In this document: positions 20,887 to 30,430 of the stretch, piece after piece
Position numbering within the stretch: position 1 is the stretch's first letter
Layout: the number at the start of each line of letters is the position of its first letter
DNA from: Clostridiales bacterium
GTDB lineage: Bacteria > Bacillota > Clostridia > Lachnospirales > Lachnospiraceae
Assembly: GCA_015655075.1 (NCBI GenBank)
Contig: JAATFT010000035.1
Span: forward strand, 1-64,000
Length of the DNA stretch: 64,000 bases
Direction: 5' to 3'
Notes under the pieces: generated by a model
Told to the model about the DNA's origin: nothing
Seen by the model: only the letters and a program-made list of their open reading frames with translations
Database searches by the model: none
Made by a program: the position numbers and the translations under genes

Positions 20887-21780
20887 TCAACTGACAGCTG
20901 TTACTTCACAGCCCGTTTCCATAAAGAGCTCTTTGTACCGTAGCATCTTTTCCCAGGAAGGTGTTATAAAATCTTTAAATTCATATCCCAAATTTTCATA
21001 CTTTGTCTTGCCAAGCCTGTGATAGGATAATAGTTCTATTTTTTTCACATGCCTGCGGTTTTTAAGAAAATCCGCAAGATAAGGCAACTGGTCTGCATTC
21101 ATATCCTCCACGACCGGGATCCGCACAAATATATCCGCCTCCATTTCCAGCTTGTCAAAATTATCAAGGATTATCCTGTTAGATGCTCCCGTGCATCGGA
21201 TATGTACCTCTTCTTCCCATGCTTTTAAATCATAAAGGAATAAATCCGTGTAAGGAATTATTCTTTCAAAAGCCCTCCACGAAACCAGACCGGCCGTATC
21301 TACCGCTGTATGGATTCCTTCGGAATGTAATTCACGAAGTAATTCTTCTGCCGCATCCGGCTGAAGCAGGGGCTCTCCGCCTGATAAGGTAACTCCGCCT
21401 CCGGAGATCTCATACATTTTTCTATCCTTAAGAACTTCCGTTAAAATCTCAGATATGGGGACCATTTTCCCTACCTTCTCCAAAGCTTTGAAGTAACACC
21501 TGCCTACACAGGAAAAATCATATCTGCATTTCTCCCTGTCAAGCTTAAAGTGACCATCCCGCAGAGAACAGGCCTTGGCTTTGCAGGTATCAACACATTT
21601 GCCACAGCCGGTACATAGCTGTTGCTCTACCTTTAGCTCAAAAGCGCGGGAAATTGATTCCGGATTATGGCACCATTTGCAATTTAGGCTACAGCCTTTA
21701 AAAAATACAGTAGTTCTTACTCCCGGCCCGTCATGCATGGATATTCGCTGAATATTAAAAATAATTGGTTTCATCTTCAT
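20887..21780 (-). CDS. Glycyl radical enzyme activating enzyme (radical SAM, PflA-like)
   Basis: FFKGCSLNCKWCHNPES (CxxxCxxC), ferredoxin-like CTGCGKCVDTCKAKAC, GGGVTLSGGEPLLQP; 4-bp overlap with the GRE gene. Confidence 0.95.
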   Translation of the reverse strand: MKMKPIIFNIQRISMHDGPGVRTTVFFKGCSLNCKWCHNPESISRAFELKVEQQLCTGCGKCVDTCKAKACSLRDGHFKLDREKCRYDFSCVGRCYFKALEKVGKMVPISEILTEVLKDRKMYEISGGGVTLSGGEPLLQPDAAEELLRELHSEGIHTAVDTAGLVSWRAFERIIPYTDLFLYDLKAWEEEVHIRCTGASNRIILDNFDKLEMEADIFVRIPVVEDMNADQLPYLADFLKNRRHVKKIELLSYHRLGKTKYENLGYEFKDFITPSWEKMLRYKELFMETGCEVTAVS

Positions 21781-24023
21781 CTCGCATACCGAAGTGCCCT
21801 GTTTATCACTTCATTCTGCATCTCCTTATCCAGAGTAACAAATTTCGCTGAATATCCGCATACTCTGACCACCAGATTCTGATGCCTTTCGGGATGTATC
21901 TGTGCGTCCTTTAAGCTTTCACTGTCTACAACATCAAAATCAAAGGTATTTCCGCCGTTTGCAATAAAGTATTTAATGATATCTGCAAAAATGCGGCTAT
22001 TCCTATCTGCCAGCGATAGAGGCATCTCAAAATACATCACCGCTGATTGTGGAAACTTGCTCAAGTCCATCAGCTCCATTGAATGTATCAGCTCCATGAC
22101 ATTTGTTTCTACAAACTCGGAAGGATTCATCCCTCTTGATAAGGTCATTCCGGCCTTCCTGCCGTCCGGAGTTGCACCCGTACCTGCCTTCAGCCATTCA
22201 TATCCATAGAAGGACCATAAGGAAGCTTCGAATAAACCTCCCCGGGTATTTCGCATATAAGAAGTGACATCAGCCATGTCACTGCATATTCCTGCCGCAA
22301 ATTCATTCATTTCCTGATTGTCACTGCCGTACTTGTCTATCTTGTTTTTCAGGTAATTACAGTATAATTCCCCGTCTTCACACGAAAAGTCCGTTTCCAG
22401 AAGTTCCTTCATCTTATCCCAGGTGATGAACTTTTCCTCGAACACAGCTTTTTTTATCGCATACATTGAATCAATAAAAGTTCCGATTCCACTTAAAGCA
22501 TATCCACTGTCATTGTAAACCGCACCGCCCTGAGATACATCTAATCCTCTTTCAATACACCCGTCTATTGTAGACGAAAAAAACGGACACGGATTAAAAG
22601 TCTTCCATCTCAATTCAAAACGGTTAAAATGCCAGGTTATTGCATTCACAATCAAAGACAGGTTATGAAATACACGCTTATAAAAGCTGTCAAAATCCGG
22701 ACAATGTTCCAGTGAAACAGGTACGATATTTTCCTGTTCAAAAAAGCACTCTTTTTCAGGAAATATCATCATCAGCAGGTATTTGGAAGGGTTAAGGTAG
22801 CAGTAGGCCCTGGAGTTTACTTCTGTATTTGCCAGCACAGGTTCCTGACAGCCGCCGGAAACATATAACCTGCAGTCCTCCGTTTTTTTGCCCATTTTCT
22901 CCTGTGCGGCGATAATGACTTCATCATTGAAGACAGATAGTACATTCGTTCCCGATGCAGCCAGCTCTGAGATTAAATCATAATATTCCTGCGGTGCCTG
23001 TCTTGAAAAGCGCGCCTGCAGCTTAGGGTTTACAAATCGATATTTAATGTAGCAATTTATGATTGCTTTTGTAATCTCGTTAAAAACCACTCTGCCCCGA
23101 GCGTCACAGCCGCCGATATTAATTGTAGTATTGGTTCCATAAGGAGTATTGCTTAAATCCCATCTTGCATCCGTCAATGACACAAACCAGCAGATTAGAT
23201 CATCCGCCTCTTCCTTTGTAATTATCCCGTTTTTGATATCCCTGTCATAATATTCTTCCAGAATTCTGTCTACATGGCCAACAACAGCAAAACCCATTGC
23301 TTCTAGATTATTTCCAAGCTGATGGACATACCATATTGTATTTAAAGCTTCATAAAAAGTCTGAGGCGGATTGGCAGGGCATCTCTTTGCCGAATCCCTG
23401 ATTCTTTCCAACCGTTTTCTTATCACCGGATATTTTTCGGTTTCCAGCATCAATTCAGCCTTTTGAGAAAAGCGTTCTGTCAATTTTATTAACTCTTTCT
23501 GTGTTTCAATAATACTGGAAAGAAAAATTTTCTTTTCAGTATCATCCGTATGCATCAGTGCGTTTTCTGCTTTTGACATAATCCCATAAAAACCGTATTT
23601 AATAATATTTTCAGCGCCAAGAGCATGATGAGCTGAATCCACATACATAGTTGAATCAATGATATCCTGGTCCATATACGGATTAACCCATTTTTGGAAC
23701 TCCTGCAAAAATCCGGTCCTGTCACTTCTCATCAGCCAGCTGTCAAGTCCAGGCAAAGGTGGGAATGCCGATCCAACCGAGTTTCTTGGACGCCCCATTG
23801 CCACTTCAAAATAGAAGGGACAATGTCTAAATAATTTAACTTCACATTTTTCAGCTATCAAATGATAGACCCAAGTCTTTTTTATAAATGGAGATGCATC
23901 CGGCTGCATCTCATTCATGTGGTTTAATTCTGCTTCCTGGCTTGAAACATCAACCGGATAGGTTGAATAGAATACATCTGTTTCTTTCAGGAAATCATCT
24001 AATTCCGCTGTAAATTGTGACAT
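21777..24023 (-). CDS. Glycyl radical enzyme, eliminase/dehydratase-type (PFL2-like), substrate unknown
   Basis: C-terminal VRVCGYSAKF glycyl radical motif; active site SGGCQEPV (C-x-E-P) rather than the PFL Cys-Cys. Confidence 0.93.
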   Translation of the reverse strand: MSQFTAELDDFLKETDVFYSTYPVDVSSQEAELNHMNEMQPDASPFIKKTWVYHLIAEKCEVKLFRHCPFYFEVAMGRPRNSVGSAFPPLPGLDSWLMRSDRTGFLQEFQKWVNPYMDQDIIDSTMYVDSAHHALGAENIIKYGFYGIMSKAENALMHTDDTEKKIFLSSIIETQKELIKLTERFSQKAELMLETEKYPVIRKRLERIRDSAKRCPANPPQTFYEALNTIWYVHQLGNNLEAMGFAVVGHVDRILEEYYDRDIKNGIITKEEADDLICWFVSLTDARWDLSNTPYGTNTTINIGGCDARGRVVFNEITKAIINCYIKYRFVNPKLQARFSRQAPQEYYDLISELAASGTNVLSVFNDEVIIAAQEKMGKKTEDCRLYVSGGCQEPVLANTEVNSRAYCYLNPSKYLLMMIFPEKECFFEQENIVPVSLEHCPDFDSFYKRVFHNLSLIVNAITWHFNRFELRWKTFNPCPFFSSTIDGCIERGLDVSQGGAVYNDSGYALSGIGTFIDSMYAIKKAVFEEKFITWDKMKELLETDFSCEDGELYCNYLKNKIDKYGSDNQEMNEFAAGICSDMADVTSYMRNTRGGLFEASLWSFYGYEWLKAGTGATPDGRKAGMTLSRGMNPSEFVETNVMELIHSMELMDLSKFPQSAVMYFEMPLSLADRNSRIFADIIKYFIANGGNTFDFDVVDSESLKDAQIHPERHQNLVVRVCGYSAKFVTLDKEMQNEVINRALRYAR

Positions 24024-24061
24024 TAACCATAACCTTCTTTCTTTTGTAAATACCTGAAACC

Positions 24062-25090
24062 TTAAAATGTAAGCGCAACTTTCATTCCCTCTCTCGATTT
24101 TACCAATTGAATTCCTTCCATAAATTTTTCAACAGGAAGTCTGTGTGATACAAAATCCTTAAGATCTATCTTTCCTTCCATTATAGAGCTTATAACCCGC
24201 TCATGTACGGTTCTTTCTCTTAGGGCAATCGGCCATTGTACGGAATGAATATTAAAATTGTACGGAGCTATATCCCAATCAATCGCATCTCCCGTATGCA
24301 TTCCTATGCCATATAACGCTATTTTCCCTGTTTCCTTTGTTATCTGAAGACCCTGATTAATGATTTTGGCGCTTCCTACGCAATCTATAAGCAAGTCCGC
24401 CCCTTCAGGCATGATATCTCTTACTGCGTCGATTATTTTTACATCCTTGGTATTTATGGCAGAATCCGCGCCCAGTTTTCTTGCCGTATCCAATCGTGAC
24501 TGATGATGTCCTCCCATAATTATTTTAGAAGCACCAAGCAATTTGGAGTTGATTACCATGGCCAGTCCCACCGGACCGCAGCCGACGATAACCACATTCA
24601 TTCCAGGCTGTATGCCGACTCTGTCCAAAGCACTGGAGATTTCCTTAAGCGTTATAATCATAGTTCCGTCAACCGGATCTATCTCATGCGGAATGACCTG
24701 TTGGGTGCACCGTCCTTCTTCCGCACTTACTCCGTCTTCGATTCTTGCCTGATAATCATCAACCAGTCCAAATTCAGCAAATCCGCCCCAAAGACTTCTA
24801 TATTGTTCCGTGTCGTTTAATGTAGTTCTTAATACCCGGTCTCCAACTTTATAATTCCGTACCTTGCTTCCAATCTGTATTACTTCACCAACTGATTCAT
24901 GTCCAAGAACCGCAGGGTAAGTTGAAAATCCCCGCAGCTTTCCATCAATCAGTTTTAAATCCGTTCCATTACACAATGCACAGGCAATCGTTTTTGTCAG
25001 GCATTGATATTCATCTATTTCAGGCATAGGAATTTCATATTGCAGATCTATTTTTCCACCGCCATAGACAACTAAACCTTTCATAAGCAT
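24062..25090 (-). CDS. Zinc-type medium-chain alcohol/polyol dehydrogenase
   Basis: CALCNGTDLKLIDG, PAVLGHESVGEV, VIVGCGPVGLAMVINSKLLGASKI Rossmann motif. Confidence 0.9.
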   Translation of the reverse strand: MLMKGLVVYGGGKIDLQYEIPMPEIDEYQCLTKTIACALCNGTDLKLIDGKLRGFSTYPAVLGHESVGEVIQIGSKVRNYKVGDRVLRTTLNDTEQYRSLWGGFAEFGLVDDYQARIEDGVSAEEGRCTQQVIPHEIDPVDGTMIITLKEISSALDRVGIQPGMNVVIVGCGPVGLAMVINSKLLGASKIIMGGHHQSRLDTARKLGADSAINTKDVKIIDAVRDIMPEGADLLIDCVGSAKIINQGLQITKETGKIALYGIGMHTGDAIDWDIAPYNFNIHSVQWPIALRERTVHERVISSIMEGKIDLKDFVSHRLPVEKFMEGIQLVKSREGMKVALTF

Positions 25091-25102
25091 TCTCCTCTCT
25101 TG

Positions 25103-25981
25103 TCATCCTTTTACTGCACCTGCTGTCATGCCCTCCACAATGTATTTCTGAAAGAAGCCGAAGAAAATAATCTGAGGTGTCATTATAATAATACTTCCCG
25201 CAATAATTCCGCCGTAATCAATGGTATACTGACTTTTAAATAAGGACAAGCCAAGGGAAATAGTAGCCTTGGCATGAGCAGAAATCAGGGTTACAGCCAA
25301 GGGAAATTCATTCCATACATAAATAACATTAAAAACAAATACCGTAATCAATACGGGTTTAATAATCGGGGCAATTACCTGAAAACATACCTTCCAGATA
25401 CTGCAGCCGTCAATGACCGCGGCTTCTTCCACTTCAGTGGGAAAACCTCTTAAAAATCCGGTCAGAAGCAGAGTATTAAAGGATATCGATGTTGCTATAT
25501 AAGGTAAAACCATTGACATAAAGTTTCCATTCAGGTGAAGCATTATCGTTATCCGGTAGATTGGAAATAGTAGTACATAAATAGGTACAGCCAATCCGAC
25601 CAGTAAAAACGAATATAAATTAGCCTGGAGCTTTGGATGTTTATAAGGGATTCTTGTCAAAGCCACTGAACTTAGGAAGGTTATCACCATCTCTATTACC
25701 ATGGTTACTGTCATAATAACAATGGTATTTTTAAACAATAAAAGAGGATTTAAGGTTTTAAAAGCATTAATATAGTTAGTCAGATTAAGTTTATCCGGGA
25801 AGCTCAAAGGATTTATTATAATGTCGGAATTATTCTTTGTGGATAACAACAGTACAAAAAGGAACGGAATCAACATAATAAAGGTAAATATGGTAATTCC
25901 AATGTAAGTTAATATCCTTGCTCTCTTTTTATGCTGCTTTTTCATCTTTTTATCCATATTATTTGAGCCCTCCCGCTTCAT
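25103..25981 (-). CDS. Carbohydrate ABC transporter permease (MalG-like)
   Basis: EEAAVIDGCSIWKVCFQVIAPIIKP EAA loop; six-TM pattern. Confidence 0.93.
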   Translation of the reverse strand: MKREGSNNMDKKMKKQHKKRARILTYIGITIFTFIMLIPFLFVLLLSTKNNSDIIINPLSFPDKLNLTNYINAFKTLNPLLLFKNTIVIMTVTMVIEMVITFLSSVALTRIPYKHPKLQANLYSFLLVGLAVPIYVLLFPIYRITIMLHLNGNFMSMVLPYIATSISFNTLLLTGFLRGFPTEVEEAAVIDGCSIWKVCFQVIAPIIKPVLITVFVFNVIYVWNEFPLAVTLISAHAKATISLGLSLFKSQYTIDYGGIIAGSIIIMTPQIIFFGFFQKYIVEGMTAGAVKG

Positions 25982-26849
25982 CGTTTTTCCTGCGCAGTAT
26001 AAACAAATAGATTAAAGTGAAGGACATTGTGACGATACAGCTAAACACCGCAATCGACATACCATATCCATACCTGCTTGAAATAAATGTCGTATTATAC
26101 ATGTAGGTGGTCATAACTTCAGACATATGATTCGGGCTTCCGTTCGTAAGCTGATATACTAGTTCGAATATTTTGAAACAGCCGGTTATAATCAGGATAA
26201 TATTGATTGCAAATGTTTCTTTCAGCATGGGAACCGTGATATATCTGAAGGTCTGCCAGCCGTTCGCACCGTCTATCTGGCAGGACTCAAACAATTCATT
26301 TGGTATTGTTTTCAGACCAGCCAGGAAAATCGTTGCAATATATCCAACGTTCTGCCAGCTATAAATAACGCCAACACAATACGGCGTCAGTACAAGTCCT
26401 CCTATCCATGTCTGTTTCCAGGCAACTCTTCCCATTAAGTCCAGGGCGCTGTTAATTAAGCCCATCTCCGGGTCAAAAATATAGCCCCAAATCAAGCCCA
26501 CTACAATTGGAGCAATTATATTCGGAAGGAAATTTAATGCTTTATATACATTCGAACCCTTAAAGCTTCTATTTAATACAAGTGCCAATATCAAAGAAGC
26601 CGGCAGGAGCACCAATATGCTCATCAGTAATACAATTGCCGTATTTTTCACAGAAACTAAAAAATAACGGTCACCAAACATCTTAATATAATTTTTTATG
26701 CCAATAAATTCAGGTGTCACAATCCCTTTAAAATTCGTCAGGCTATAATATACAGCTACAAAAAGAGGAATAACAATATATAAACAGTAAATAAGAATTG
26801 TCGGTCCCAGCATAGCTATAAAGTTACGTTTTCTGTTAAACCAATGCAT
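25959..26849 (-). CDS. Carbohydrate ABC transporter permease (MalF/UgpA-like)
   Basis: FESCQIDGANGWQTFRYITVPMLKE EAA loop. Confidence 0.93.
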   Translation of the reverse strand: MHWFNRKRNFIAMLGPTILIYCLYIVIPLFVAVYYSLTNFKGIVTPEFIGIKNYIKMFGDRYFLVSVKNTAIVLLMSILVLLPASLILALVLNRSFKGSNVYKALNFLPNIIAPIVVGLIWGYIFDPEMGLINSALDLMGRVAWKQTWIGGLVLTPYCVGVIYSWQNVGYIATIFLAGLKTIPNELFESCQIDGANGWQTFRYITVPMLKETFAINIILIITGCFKIFELVYQLTNGSPNHMSEVMTTYMYNTTFISSRYGYGMSIAVFSCIVTMSFTLIYLFILRRKNDEAGGLK

Positions 26850-26959
26850 ACCATTCCTCCAAAGCTACAACACATTTTGGTAACAATGCACCGTTATACA
26901 TAAAACGATGCATTGTTAAGTATTGTTCAATTAATTAAACTAATTATTCATATGACAGA

Positions 26960-28327
26960 TTATTTACCAAGATCATCGTCAACTGCCGCCTGTACTGTAT
27001 TCATTGCTTCATCCGATGTACATACGCCGTTTATTACACCGTAAATCGAATCATATAGCGCATTGCCGAAAGCTTCCGTACTTACATTATCAGCCTGTGT
27101 CTTAATACCCTTATAGCCAAGATTGATCTGATCTATTACCGAAGCAAATGCAGGATGCTCGGATACAAACGAATCATCAATTGTTCCGCTATAGTTAGTC
27201 GGAGGTGTAACCAGATTATCTATCATGATTTTAGCTCCGTCATCGCTGTAATAGAATTTGAAAAAGTCAAGAATTACAGCAAGTTTGGCAGGATCTTCAG
27301 CGGCTTTTGCTGAAATCGCAAGCGGCGCATGCGCATAATTGGAACAAATCTGCTGATTTCCTACACCATTATCAAATGATACACCCCATGTAAACCCAAT
27401 GGCATTAGGATTTGAAAAATTTTCTTCAAGGTATTTTGATTCCCAGGAGCCTGAATCAAACATGGCAGCTTTTCCGGAACAAAACATTTCTTTTGCATCA
27501 TAATAGGTTGATGTAGCTACATTACCCGGAAATGCTCCCAGATCTCTCAATTCGCCAAGAGAATCATAGAATTTACGGAAATCATCGTTATTAAAGCTTT
27601 CGTTTCCGGCAAGTATCCCGTCAATTTTATCAAAATAGCCAAAGTGACAGAGCTCAGCCATCAATGCCCATACAGAGTAAGCATCCTGTGCTCCCTGTGC
27701 TATTGTAATAATACCATTTTCTGAAAATACTTTAGTACAATTAACCAGGTCATCATAGGTAGACGGAACCTCAAGATTATATTGGTCAAATAAATCCTTA
27801 TTATACCAGAAACCGGTTACCAACGCCTGATACGGAAGACCGTAGATGCGGCCGTCGACATCCACTGCATTAACCATATTATCATTCATAATAGATGTCA
27901 GATTATTATCCGCTATAAAATCATCGAGACAATACAGTAATCCCTGGGAAGCCATATCTTTATCGGATGCTAACAGGTTAAAGAATACATCAGGTAAAGT
28001 ATCTGCCTGCGCATTCATTTTCATTTTGTTATAATGTTCTGTCGTCTCTTCACCTGTAAGGTTAATAGTCACATTAGGATGAGCTTCCATATACGCCTGA
28101 CAGATCGCATAAATAGCAGGCTCCTGTTCCTCGACATTAGCTACATGCATGGAAAGATCAAATTCCACCGGTGCATCGGAATCAGTCGTTTTCTCAGTAG
28201 TTGCCGTTCCACCGGTGGTCTCTTCTGATGTGCCATTTTTTGAGGTGTCCGAACTGCTGCCGCAGCCTGTAAGCATTGTAACCGTCATAACCAAACACAA
28301 TATTACAGATAATACTTTCTTTTTCAT
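26960..28327 (-). CDS. Carbohydrate ABC transporter substrate-binding lipoprotein
   Basis: Lipobox MTVTMLTGCGSS; SBP_bac_1-like fold motifs; upstream of two permeases. Confidence 0.93.
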   Translation of the reverse strand: MKKKVLSVILCLVMTVTMLTGCGSSSDTSKNGTSEETTGGTATTEKTTDSDAPVEFDLSMHVANVEEQEPAIYAICQAYMEAHPNVTINLTGEETTEHYNKMKMNAQADTLPDVFFNLLASDKDMASQGLLYCLDDFIADNNLTSIMNDNMVNAVDVDGRIYGLPYQALVTGFWYNKDLFDQYNLEVPSTYDDLVNCTKVFSENGIITIAQGAQDAYSVWALMAELCHFGYFDKIDGILAGNESFNNDDFRKFYDSLGELRDLGAFPGNVATSTYYDAKEMFCSGKAAMFDSGSWESKYLEENFSNPNAIGFTWGVSFDNGVGNQQICSNYAHAPLAISAKAAEDPAKLAVILDFFKFYYSDDGAKIMIDNLVTPPTNYSGTIDDSFVSEHPAFASVIDQINLGYKGIKTQADNVSTEAFGNALYDSIYGVINGVCTSDEAMNTVQAAVDDDLGK

Positions 28328-28422
28328 AGTACCTTCTCCTTTTTGTATGTAATATTTGCCGGACCAGTATAATCATGACTCTTTTAATGATTATTCCTTA
28401 TCCTTATGTATCTATTATATAA

Positions 28423-28437
28423 TGGAAACGGTTGACA
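28423..28437. promoter_or_regulatory. Candidate LacI-type operator (weak) TGGAAACGGTTGACA
   Basis: Resembles TGNAANCGNTTNCA apart from a one-base offset; near a TATAAT on the minus strand upstream of the importer operon. Confidence 0.35.
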
Positions 28438-28595
28438 TGCAATATTTTTTTATATAATTTGTATATTTTATGTATTCTGTATATTTTCTCCCTTATATTT
28501 CTGCCTAATAAATAGCATTTATTGTGCATTTTGCTAATGCCATTAAACCGATTTAAACATGTTCTCTTTTTTAAATCTAAATACAATATATAATT

Positions 28596-28609
28596 TGGAA
28601 TCGTTTTCA
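28596..28609. promoter_or_regulatory. LacI-family/cre-type operator TGGAATCGTTTTCA
   Basis: Exact fit to TGNAANCGNTTNCA in the divergent SBP/LacI intergenic region. Confidence 0.6.
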
Positions 28610-28750
28610 TAAAATTTTGCCATTATATATATACCAATACATTATACTTGTCTTTTTACTATATTGAATTTATAATATGACTTAAACGAGGAATAAATTA
28701 TTAAGGATCTGCAAGGAAATATTTAGACCTAAAAAGAGAGTATAGGACAT

Positions 28751-29755
28751 ATGATGGAAAAACATATAACAATTAATGACATCGCCAGAATGGCCAATGT
28801 ATCCCGTTCTACTGTTTCACGTATATTAAACGGGAATGTTAATGTAAGCGAAAAAAAAAGAAATCTTATTATGCAGGTCATCCATGATAATAACTTTATC
28901 CCCAATGACTTAGCGCGTAATCTTGTTAAGGGTACAAACAATACACTCGGTGTCTTTGTCGGTGATATAGCCAACCAATATTATTCAGAAGTATTAAAAG
29001 GCATTGAAAAAGCCGTTTCCAATAACAACTATATTCCTATCACATGTTTTATTAACGGAAGCGAAAAAGAAGAATATTACATTGAAGAGATGATTAAACG
29101 CCGCTGTTCAGGTATTATTATTGTTAGTACAAGTATCCATAATATAAAGTTGGTAGAACGCCTTTCTAATTTTTCAAAAATTGTTTCAATTCAATCCGAT
29201 GTTCCTTCACTCTGTGAAATCAACTCTTCTGACGAATATGGCAGCTATCAGATTACAAACCACCTCATCCAACTGGGGCATAAGAAGATAGCCTATGTAC
29301 AGGTCAATAATAATCACAGTGTTCTTATCAACAGAAGGAAAGGCTTTGAGAAAGCCTGTTCAGACGCCGGAATTGCAATTCCTTCCAATTATATTATTTA
29401 CACAGATAATGAGGCTTTGCTTTGCCAGTCAGTTCAGGAACTTATGCATTGTAACACCCCGCCCACAGCTATTTGCTGCTGTAATGATTATATCGCTTGT
29501 ATCATTAATCAAAAATTAAAGGCAATGCAAATACAAATTCCAGAAGATGTTTCACTGACAGGTTACGATAATCTTCCTATTTCTTCAATAATGGAACCAA
29601 AATTAACAACAATATCTCAGCCAATCAGGGAAATGGGTAAAACAGCTGTTGAAACATTGATAAAATTGATTCAATCACCAAATACGACACGTTTTTTGTC
29701 CATAACTTTCCCTATTGAGATTGTTATTCGTGATTCAGTTGCCCCTCCGAAATAA
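28751..29755 (+). CDS. LacI-family transcriptional regulator
   Basis: ITINDIARMANVSRSTVSRILNGNVNVSEKKR HTH; divergent to the ABC importer operon. Confidence 0.95.
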   Translation: MMEKHITINDIARMANVSRSTVSRILNGNVNVSEKKRNLIMQVIHDNNFIPNDLARNLVKGTNNTLGVFVGDIANQYYSEVLKGIEKAVSNNNYIPITCFINGSEKEEYYIEEMIKRRCSGIIIVSTSIHNIKLVERLSNFSKIVSIQSDVPSLCEINSSDEYGSYQITNHLIQLGHKKIAYVQVNNNHSVLINRRKGFEKACSDAGIAIPSNYIIYTDNEALLCQSVQELMHCNTPPTAICCCNDYIACIINQKLKAMQIQIPEDVSLTGYDNLPISSIMEPKLTTISQPIREMGKTAVETLIKLIQSPNTTRFLSITFPIEIVIRDSVAPPK

Positions 29756-29993
29756 ATTGTAAAGCATTTAGTATATGAACACTCTAATACAAATGAAAAA
29801 GATGAGTCCCTCTCTCAAAACAGAGCAATTTCCTATCAAATAAAAAATGGCTTCAAGAATCCTTAACTAACTCTTCTATATGAATTCATATGAAGTATTG
29901 TTTTGATGGTTACTTATGGCTTTCAGTACATGGGTGAGGTAGCAATAAAGTCTTAAATGAATTTAATTTTGCTGTTCCCACAATACTATAGAT

Positions 29994-30179
29994 GCCGGCT
30001 ATTGCGGGGGATTCATTACTTCACCCCTTATGGCCGAAGAAACCCTTTCCAATGAAAGTGCTGATTTTATATTCCTGGGCAGAGAACTTCTTCGTAATCC
30101 TTACCGGCCTCTTTATGCAGCAAAGGAACTGGGGGAGGATAAGGAATGGCCGGTCCCATATAAGAGAGCAAAAATTTAA
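29994..30179 (+). pseudogene. C-terminal remnant of an NADH:flavin oxidoreductase (old yellow enzyme, YqjM-like)
   Basis: Alternate frame reads [61 protein letters not shown]. Confidence 0.75.
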
Positions 30180-30233
30180 GGTTAGAGCAAAATGATTTTG
30201 TATCCTTTTGACTCTTTATTTTTAGAGATAGAT

Positions 30234-30312
30234 TGGGCTGTTGCAAAATAGTCAAATTGCTGAACTTGTGCCTGGAATGTGGTTTATATTTCTTGGATTT
30301 TGCAACAGCCCC
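30234..30312. mobile_element. 79-bp MITE with inverted repeats GGGGCTGTTGCAAAAT
   Basis: tgggctgttgcaaaat...attttgcaacagcccc, 15/16 complementary ends. Confidence 0.75.
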
Positions 30313-30430
30313 AAATCTGTACGATAGAAGTAAATTACAATGTACATTTGTAATAGAATGTGACAAAGAATATCCGAAATTCACTGCTCAGAACAGTTCA
30401 TTGATACAGGATAATTCACCGATACAGGGT

